Assembly: GCA_030621945.1 (NCBI GenBank)
Contig: JAUXGS010000036.1
Coordinates: forward strand, 1 to 7,859
Reading direction: 5' to 3'
Length of the DNA: 7,859 nt
From: Methanosarcinales archaeon
GTDB lineage: Archaea; Halobacteriota; Syntropharchaeia; Alkanophagales; Methanospirareceae
Positions 4,858-7,859 of the stretch are shown here, in pieces. Made by a program: the position numbers and the translations under genes. Every line of letters begins with the position of its first letter. Positions within the stretch are counted from its first letter, which is position 1. The notes below the pieces were generated by a model. It made no database searches, was not told the DNA's origin, and worked only from the letters and a program-made list of their open reading frames with translations.

Positions 4858-5019
4858 ATGATAGGCAAACGCGAAAAGGAAAGGAGAGTAAAATATCTCA
4901 AAACAAAAGCAGTAGTGTTAAAAAGCCTCGTTTTAGATCTTAAGAAAAGCACGGGGATAGACATGAGCGAAGAAATAATCGGGTTCTTTGAGGATAGGTT
5001 TAAGGAGGCGAAAAAATAA
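4858..5019 (+). CDS. 53-residue basic helical hypothetical protein
   Basis: ATG 4858 immediately follows the TAA of the large gene. GGAGGT lies about ten bases upstream, within that gene. The product begins MIGKREKERRVKYLKTKAVV, continues LKSLVLDLKKSTGIDMSEEI and ends in a helix with GFFEDRF. The basic N-terminal and acidic C-terminal helices suggest a small helical dimer or a nucleic-acid contact. No named family is recognised. The next ribosome site, AAGGAGG, lies in its last codons. Confidence 0.6.
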   Translation: MIGKREKERRVKYLKTKAVVLKSLVLDLKKSTGIDMSEEIIGFFEDRFKEAKK

Positions 5020-5020
5020 G

Positions 5021-5155
5021 ATGGAAGCCATAGTATACCACCGCGAGCAAGTGATTAAAATAAGATACGTAGGTGTCAGCGAATTAGACAAGCTCTTGAA
5101 AGCGTTATCAACCGTGCCGGGGTTAGAGGTGGATGATAGAGGATACAAGGGGTGA
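5021..5155 (+). CDS. 44-residue hypothetical protein
   Basis: AAGGAGG (5002-5008) is twelve bases before ATG 5021, slightly long but usable. The product begins MEAIVYHREQVIKIRYVGVS, giving two strands, then a helix, ELDKLLKALSTVPG, and a strand, LEVDDRGYKG. This beta-beta-alpha-beta pattern in 44 residues could be a minimal folded domain. No family is recognised. The TGA stop lies in the ribosome site of the next gene (GGGGTGAG). Confidence 0.55.
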   Translation: MEAIVYHREQVIKIRYVGVSELDKLLKALSTVPGLEVDDRGYKG

Positions 5156-5164
5156 GAAAAGAAG

Positions 5165-5275
5165 ATGGCAACAACAGAATATGATAGGTTAGTACGATTG
5201 CTTCATGCTGAAGGATACGGGTGGAGAAGAGCGCAAGAGGAAGCAGATGAGAGTATAGAAAGGTTAGGATTGTAA
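5165..5275 (+). CDS. 36-residue helical hypothetical protein
   Basis: GGGGTGAG (5149-5156) is eight bases before ATG 5165. The product starts MATTEYDRLVRLLHAEGYGW and ends RRAQEEADESIERLGL, two short helices around a GYGW turn. This helix-turn-helix-like outline is too short for a confident DNA-binding call. It is followed by an 28-bp gap with a strong ribosome site for the next gene. Confidence 0.5.
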   Translation: MATTEYDRLVRLLHAEGYGWRRAQEEADESIERLGL

Positions 5276-5303
5276 AAAGGTAAAAAAGGAGGAGAAAAGA
5301 ATA

Positions 5304-5411
5304 ATGAACGAAAACTGGGATGAAGTAATGAAACTTGCAGAGAAATACGGGTTTATACGTTTCGCCCATGCTGGTACAGCGTTGCTAAGCATAGAGGAGA
5401 TAGACAAATGA
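5304..5411 (+). CDS. 35-residue hypothetical protein
   Basis: AAGGAGGAG (5287-5295) precedes ATG 5304. The product begins MNENWDEVMKLAEKYGFIRF, then AHAGTALLSIEEIDK: a helix followed by a small strand pair. The pattern W-x5-LAEKYGFI followed by GTALL looks like a conserved mini-domain seen in plasmid or phage proteins, but I cannot name it. The stop and the next micro-ORF overlap as ATGA at 5408-5411. Confidence 0.55.
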   Translation: MNENWDEVMKLAEKYGFIRFAHAGTALLSIEEIDK

Positions 5412-5443
5412 GCGAAGGAGATAATCTGAAAAAGGAAAAATGA
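5408..5443 (+). CDS. 11-codon micro-ORF bridging two genes by ATGA overlaps
   Basis: ATG 5408 overlaps the preceding stop as ATGA, and its own stop TGA 5441-5443 overlaps the next start ATG 5440 as ATGA. The peptide would be MSEGDNLKKEK. It may serve only to carry ribosomes from one gene to the next, since the DUF6908 gene has AAGGAG as far as 20 bases upstream (5414-5419) and AAAGGA very close. It could also be chance. Confidence 0.3.
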   Translation: MSEGDNLKKEK

Positions 5444-5847
5444 AAGCAATAAACCAGCGAGCTAAAAAGGTTATGGATAAGCTCACGGAAGGGGTAGATG
5501 CCGAAGCAAGCGAGAGCAAGAAGATAGATAATACCGGAGGAACATTTATGATGGTGCACATAGAACATGTAACTAAATGCAACCTCGGAGCAATCTATTC
5601 AGTAGCCCACTACTATAAGCAAAACGGCGACATGATGCGTGACCCGGACATGGAATTCATTAAGGGCGGTGATGGGGAATACTACCCCATCTCATTCTGG
5701 CAAGATGCACCACTAAAACGAGATGAAGTAGTGGCATGGAAAGGCAGCACGGTAGTAGGGTACAACGAAAGGGGACAAGCGGAACTGGTAACATTTGCTA
5801 ATACCTGGATGAAAAACATAAAAGAGCAGCAGGGGCTGGTGATATAA
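5440..5847 (+). CDS. DUF6908-like protein
   Basis: The product has 135 residues. The N-terminal 25 or so residues are helical and basic (MKAINQRAKKVMDKLTEG). The conserved core starts near residue 37 with MMVHIEHV and contains AIYSVAHYYKQNGDMMRDPD, MEFIKGGDGEYYPISFWQD, and a C-terminal helix with ELVTFANTWMKNIKEQQG. The combination VAHYYxQNGDxMRDPxMEF followed by YYPxSFxxD is characteristic of the DUF6908 domain, which I know from bacterial plasmids, transposons and phages; its biochemical function is not established. Its presence here fits a mobile-element setting. Family length is similar, so it looks complete. It is coupled to neighbours: ATGA overlap at the start, and the next ATG follows its TAA directly. 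Confidence 0.75.
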   Translation: MKAINQRAKKVMDKLTEGVDAEASESKKIDNTGGTFMMVHIEHVTKCNLGAIYSVAHYYKQNGDMMRDPDMEFIKGGDGEYYPISFWQDAPLKRDEVVAWKGSTVVGYNERGQAELVTFANTWMKNIKEQQGLVI

Positions 5848-6063
5848 ATGCAAGTTAGATTTTGGGGCGGGACAAAAAAGAATGTAACAAACAGAGAAGA
5901 AGCGGTGCGAGTTTTAAAATCAGGGCTCCAACCGTGGATGCAGAAAGGCGATAAAGTAGTATTCTACAAAAGACCCGGCGCAAAGTTTCCCACGCATGCG
6001 GTTGTAATTAACGAACTCGGAGAAGAGACTGATGCGTGGGCTACAATCACGGAGGCAATCTAA
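5848..6063 (+). CDS. 71-residue hypothetical protein, possibly beta-barrel
   Basis: ATG 5848 follows the DUF6908 stop with no gap; GGTGAT about seven bases upstream is the ribosome site. The product begins MQVRFWGGTKKNVTNREEAV, then RVLKSGLQPWMQKGDKVVFY, KRPGAKFPTHAVVINELG and a final strand-helix (WATITEAI). Alternation of strands around one helix suggests a small barrel-like fold. The final TAA is directly followed by the next ATG. No family is recognised. Confidence 0.65.
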   Translation: MQVRFWGGTKKNVTNREEAVRVLKSGLQPWMQKGDKVVFYKRPGAKFPTHAVVINELGEETDAWATITEAI

Positions 6064-6261
6064 ATGCAAGCCTCTATTTTTTCTTTTATCACGCGCCAGG
6101 AACATCAATTCAAACAACTGCCGCAGTGTATAGCCTGCCAGCAGCGATATACCGAAAAGGAGTTCATAGCACTGACGCAGAACGGGCATAACATCATCTG
6201 GAACATCAACTATGCAATATGCAAACAGTGCAGCGGTGAAGTGCAGGGGTGGGTAAAATGA
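6064..6261 (+). CDS. 65-residue zinc-ribbon-like protein
   Basis: GGAGGC (6051-6056) is seven bases before ATG 6064. Two CxxC knuckles, CIAC (22-25) and CKQC (53-56), are separated by 27 residues that include YTEKEFIAL and HNIIWNINYA; four Cys at that spacing would bind one zinc. The N-terminal part (MQASIFSFITRQEHQFKQLP) is not hydrophobic enough for a membrane segment. A role as a DNA/RNA- or protein-binding adaptor is typical for such ribbons, but the target is unknown. Codon use is more mixed (ATC, ATT, GCC) than in the ATA-rich genes to the left. The stop overlaps the next start as ATGA. Confidence 0.65.
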   Translation: MQASIFSFITRQEHQFKQLPQCIACQQRYTEKEFIALTQNGHNIIWNINYAICKQCSGEVQGWVK

Positions 6262-6482
6262 ACGAAAAAAGGATATTTCAACCAAGAAGAACAGATGATT
6301 TGGTTGAACGAGCAAGACCGTGGATAGGAAAAGTCGTAACTGTTGAAAGCTGGCATAGTAACACAGCAATGCGAGACAAATATCCTAACGATGAGTGGGT
6401 TGGTTATATCTTGGAATTTCATGGAGATATTCCTGAAAGCGAATTGTTGGAGGTTGATCCAAAGAATAGGAGGCGAAACTGA
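6258..6482 (+). CDS. 74-residue hypothetical protein, possibly SH3-like
   Basis: ATG 6258 overlaps the previous stop as ATGA; GGGGTGGG lies just upstream, and the in-frame GTG at 6249 is inside that ribosome site. The product begins MNEKRIFQPRRTDDLVERAR, then PWIGKVVTVESWHSN, DEWVGYILEFHGDIPESEL and LEVDPKNRRRN. The order short helix, strand, loop, strand, 'IPESELLEV' strand resembles a small SH3-like barrel; this is a structural guess. The C-terminus is basic. No catalytic residues are evident. Confidence 0.65.
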   Translation: MNEKRIFQPRRTDDLVERARPWIGKVVTVESWHSNTAMRDKYPNDEWVGYILEFHGDIPESELLEVDPKNRRRN

Positions 6483-6483
6483 A

Positions 6484-6711
6484 ATGAACACAATAACCCG
6501 CGAAGAGCTAATGCAACCTTTTACATGCACCTGCGGTAAATGCGGCGGCGAAGCATACATCATTCCCGCACTCGGTAAGCACGGCACTTGCGTTTGTTCT
6601 GTGTGCACTTTCGGTGTGGATAAGTTGAATCCTAAAGAGATGGAAGTGAGGATAGTGGAAACGCTAAGAGAAAAGGAGCGGATGAAAGGGTTAGGCAGGT
6701 GGTTGAGATGA
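6484..6711 (+). CDS. 75-residue six-cysteine zinc-binding candidate
   Basis: GGAGGCG, about nine bases upstream, selects ATG 6484 over the longer frame starting at 6343, most of which overlaps the previous gene. Two matching CxCxxC motifs, CTCGKC (15-20) and CVCSVC (36-41), with H33 between them, form a symmetric ribbon. The tail (KLNPKEMEVRIVETLREKER to the end) is a basic helix. The repeat of CxCxxC is unusual compared with the common CxxC pairs and could bind zinc or another metal. No named family is recognised. The stop overlaps the next ATG as ATGA. Confidence 0.65.
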   Translation: MNTITREELMQPFTCTCGKCGGEAYIIPALGKHGTCVCSVCTFGVDKLNPKEMEVRIVETLREKERMKGLGRWLR

Positions 6712-6887
6712 TCGTTAAAATCGATGGAGCACCAAGACATGATATAGATTGCGGACACTGCATTCACTTCAATCCCGAAACGGAAGTATGCAACATAGCA
6801 CATCAATCTGATGAAAAGACATCCCCATTTTGTGGTCAGATATGCGGATATTTTAAATTTCGAGAAGGGGGAGAGAAATGGATATAG
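6708..6887 (+). CDS. 59-residue five-cysteine zinc-binding candidate
   Basis: ATG 6708 overlaps the preceding stop as ATGA; GCAGGTGG is five bases upstream, and the in-frame GTG at 6699 lies within it. The pattern is C15-x2-C18, C28, C42-x3-C46 with CGHCIHF and PFCGQICGYF segments. The arrangement CxxCxxF...C...CxxxCxxF is often seen in small phage and archaeal proteins of unknown function that probably bind zinc. It is the third Cys-rich product in a row. It overlaps the next gene by ten bases. Confidence 0.65.
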   Translation: MIVKIDGAPRHDIDCGHCIHFNPETEVCNIAHQSDEKTSPFCGQICGYFKFREGGEKWI

Positions 6888-7051
6888 CAGAACTCAGGAA
6901 GCGAGCAATGCGCAGCCCCCAAACATTGACTAAGAAAGAATGGAATGCCATCTTCACCGAAGTCGGATTCACCATGCCGAAACAGAGCTTCTCTGATGAT
7001 ACAACAAATGTCAGGCCAAAGCAGAAGAAAGTTGAAAAAGACTGGTGGTAA
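6878..7051 (+). CDS. 57-residue basic hypothetical protein, last gene of the block
   Basis: GGGGGAG (6867-6873) is four bases before ATG 6878, which lies inside the end of the previous gene. The product begins MDIAELRKRAMRSPQTLTKK, then EWNAIFTEVGFTMPKQSF and a charged tail ending KDWW. A helix-rich N-terminal half and disordered Lys-rich tail are predicted. The C-terminal tryptophans could be an interaction tail. After its TAA the character of the sequence changes, so it probably ends the operon. No family is recognised. Confidence 0.6.
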   Translation: MDIAELRKRAMRSPQTLTKKEWNAIFTEVGFTMPKQSFSDDTTNVRPKQKKVEKDWW

Positions 7052-7359
7052 AAACAAAAAATAGCGTGTACGCGGAATGTGTGAATGCGTGAAAATTTCG
7101 ATCAGCACAGACGGCGAAGCCGACCAGCCAAAAATTTTGGCGACGCCAAGTAGCTTCTTGCTTTTAGCCCGCGTGCGAAAACCCACCGGTGGCACAAAAG
7201 CCAACAAGGTGGCATTGGTAGATAACCAGCGGCACCCGCAAAAAAGCCCAATTGTAATAAGCCCATGGGTGCACGCCCAATGCCCGGTATGCCCCGGTAT
7301 GCCCCGGTGGGGTGGTGGCGTTGCGGGGTGGGAGACAGAAAAAGCAAAAGTAGCAAAGT
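7052..7359. other. Palindrome-rich intergenic region before the tRNA gene
   Basis: No supported gene was seen. A 95-codon + frame (7077-7361) lacks a ribosome site and runs through the palindromes, so I reject it. The region holds CGGC-GAA-GCCG (7112-7122), GCCAAAA-A-TTTTGGC (7127-7141), the overlapping TTGGCG-A-CGCCAA (7137-7149), CCACCGGTGG (7183-7192), GCCCATGGGT (7261-7270) and three ATGCCC(C)GGT units (7280-7308). The G+C-rich, no longer purine-biased character separates it from the operon at the left. It could be a structured RNA, a regulatory or attachment region, or host DNA next to an inserted element. Confidence 0.5.
7280..7308. repeat. Three tandem ATGCCC(C)GGT units
   Basis: ATGCCCGGT (7280-7288) is followed by two perfect ATGCCCCGGT units (7289-7298, 7299-7308) and then a G-rich run. 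The unit length varies by one C, suggesting slippage. Confidence 0.8.
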
Positions 7360-7433
7360 AGTTCCGTAGTGTAGTTGGTCAAGCATACTGGTCCTTGGAA
7401 CCAGTGACGCAGGTTCGAATCCTGCCGGAACTA
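7360..7433 (+). tRNA. tRNA-Gln (anticodon TTG), with C at position 33
   Basis: A full cloverleaf can be drawn: acceptor AGTTCCG (7360-7366) with CGGAACT (7426-7432), discriminator A 7433. The D stem is GTGT/GCAT, and the D loop holds GG and the A14/A21 positions. The anticodon stem is CTGGT (7388-7392) with ACCAG (7400-7404), and the T arm GCAGG-TTCGAAT-CCTGC (7409-7425). CCA is not encoded. The anticodon loop CCTTGGA (7393-7399) gives TTG, reading CAA (and CAG). A1-U72 is the identity pair used by archaeal tRNA-Gln amidation enzymes, supporting both the Gln call and an archaeal source. Position 33 is C instead of the near-universal U. The gene is followed by an oligo-T stretch. Intron and promoter were not seen. 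Confidence 0.88.
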
Positions 7434-7439
7434 TCCCAC

Positions 7440-7444
7440 TTTTT
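7440..7444 (+). terminator. T5 run after the tRNA gene
   Basis: Five T begin seven bases after the tRNA 3' end, as expected for an archaeal oligo-T termination signal of a tRNA transcript. Confidence 0.5.
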
Positions 7445-7859
7445 AGCATCCATCCACCGGTTCCCTTTTTCGCTTCACTCACCCACAAGCCCCAACAATA
7501 TCGGGATGCCCTTTTTTGCCGTCCCACCCATTACGATACCAATTATAATGTCAGTACACCGATGTCAGCAAGCTGCCATCGGCTCCCCTCTAACTACAAC
7601 TGCTATTTGTGATATTGTTGCCTGCCCCTACTTTAAACATGCCGCCTACGCTAACTTTTGGGGTGGTGCCGATAAATAGTATCCACTTGCCTATTATGTT
7701 GCTGCTGTGGGTGTCTCTTGTGGTTCTTGTGATGCTTTTTAGTGTTTTGCTTTTGCATTTTAGTAATATTTTTTTAGGGAAGCATCTTCCCTTACCCCTT
7801 CCGGTTGACATCGAATTAAAACAGCGCTTCGCATACGCTACGCTTATTTGTCCCTCAAC
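7445..7859. other. Pyrimidine-rich stretch without a supported gene
   Basis: The + strand is pyrimidine-rich here, opposite to the gene block at the left. Two overlapping possibilities cannot be separated. One is a + frame from ATG 7639 that is still open at the window end (73 codons, membrane segment IMLLLWVSLVVLVMLFSVLL, end LELKQ-like hydrophilic part). The other is a minus frame, 7811 down to 7590 (73 residues, basic start, containing TPKVSVGGMFKVGAGNNI). Neither has a ribosome site. A + frame ending at 7679 is also weak. A T7 run (7769-7775) abuts a perfect hairpin, AGGGAAG-CAT-CTTCCCT (7776-7792), which may be a regulatory or termination structure. Confidence 0.4.

Noticed and set aside
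7077..7361. 95-codon + strand frame before the tRNA
   Set aside because: It has no ribosome site, passes through several palindromes and the tandem repeat, and ends inside the tRNA gene.
7360..7433. tRNA-Pro (TGG) reading of the anticodon loop
   Set aside because: That register would need an asymmetric loop; the 5-bp stem CTGGT/ACCAG fixes TTG at 34-36, and the A1-U72 acceptor fits tRNA-Gln.
7102..7527. 141-residue minus-strand frame
   Set aside because: It includes the antisense of the tRNA gene (the GFEPAS translation typical of antisense tRNA T arms) and has no start signals.
7776..7792. Intrinsic terminator at the AGGGAAG/CTTCCCT hairpin
   Set aside because: The T run lies before the hairpin on + and becomes an A run after it on the minus strand, so it does not have terminator order on either strand.

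Overview
The window most likely comes from an archaeal genome, and the tightly packed run of very small genes points to a mobile element, virus or provirus of an archaeon rather than ordinary chromosome. Three things support Archaea: the tRNA-Gln at the right has an A1-U72 first pair and no encoded CCA (bacterial tRNA-Gln typically starts U1-A72); Ile is mostly ATA and Arg mostly AGA/AGG in the middle block; and one protein carries a segment resembling the archaeal GINS B domain. The style (purine-rich sense strand, GGAGG-type ribosome sites before nearly every ORF, many 30-90 residue products) would fit a methanogen/ANME-related lineage. That placement is inference; no marker gene fixes the taxon.

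Layout. (1) 1-975: the end of an upstream gene, a 208-residue two-helix membrane protein and a broken small membrane-protein gene, chained by ATGA overlaps. The third gene carries a 22-bp tandem duplication that shifts its frame. (2) 976-1495: a leader region with no convincing gene. It has a hairpin near 1079-1102, a perfect 16-bp AT palindrome, a T9 run, and a 45-nt element folding like a tRNA acceptor stem plus T arm without an anticodon arm. (3) 1496-2621: seven tiny genes. (4) 2622-2742: a short gap with a hairpin whose sequence nearly repeats the one at 1451-1467. (5) 2743-7051: a second run of eighteen genes, all on the + strand, mostly overlapping by 1-4 bases or separated by a few bases. 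It includes a putative ribbon-helix-helix regulator, a 242-residue GINS-B-like protein, a DUF6908 protein and three consecutive Cys-rich zinc-binding candidates. (6) 7052-7859: composition and strand bias change. Palindromes and a 10-bp tandem repeat lead up to the tRNA-Gln, followed by a pyrimidine-rich stretch with no supported gene.

How it may work (inference). Blocks 3 and 5 look like two polycistronic units, each preceded by the same CCGG-loop-CCGG hairpin. The ribbon-helix-helix protein is the first gene after the second hairpin, so it may bind both sites and control both units. Most products have no recognisable function. Such cassettes of tiny proteins are common in viral early regions and plasmid accessory regions, but that role is not shown by the sequence. 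No integrase, capsid, portal, terminase or polymerase gene is visible here.
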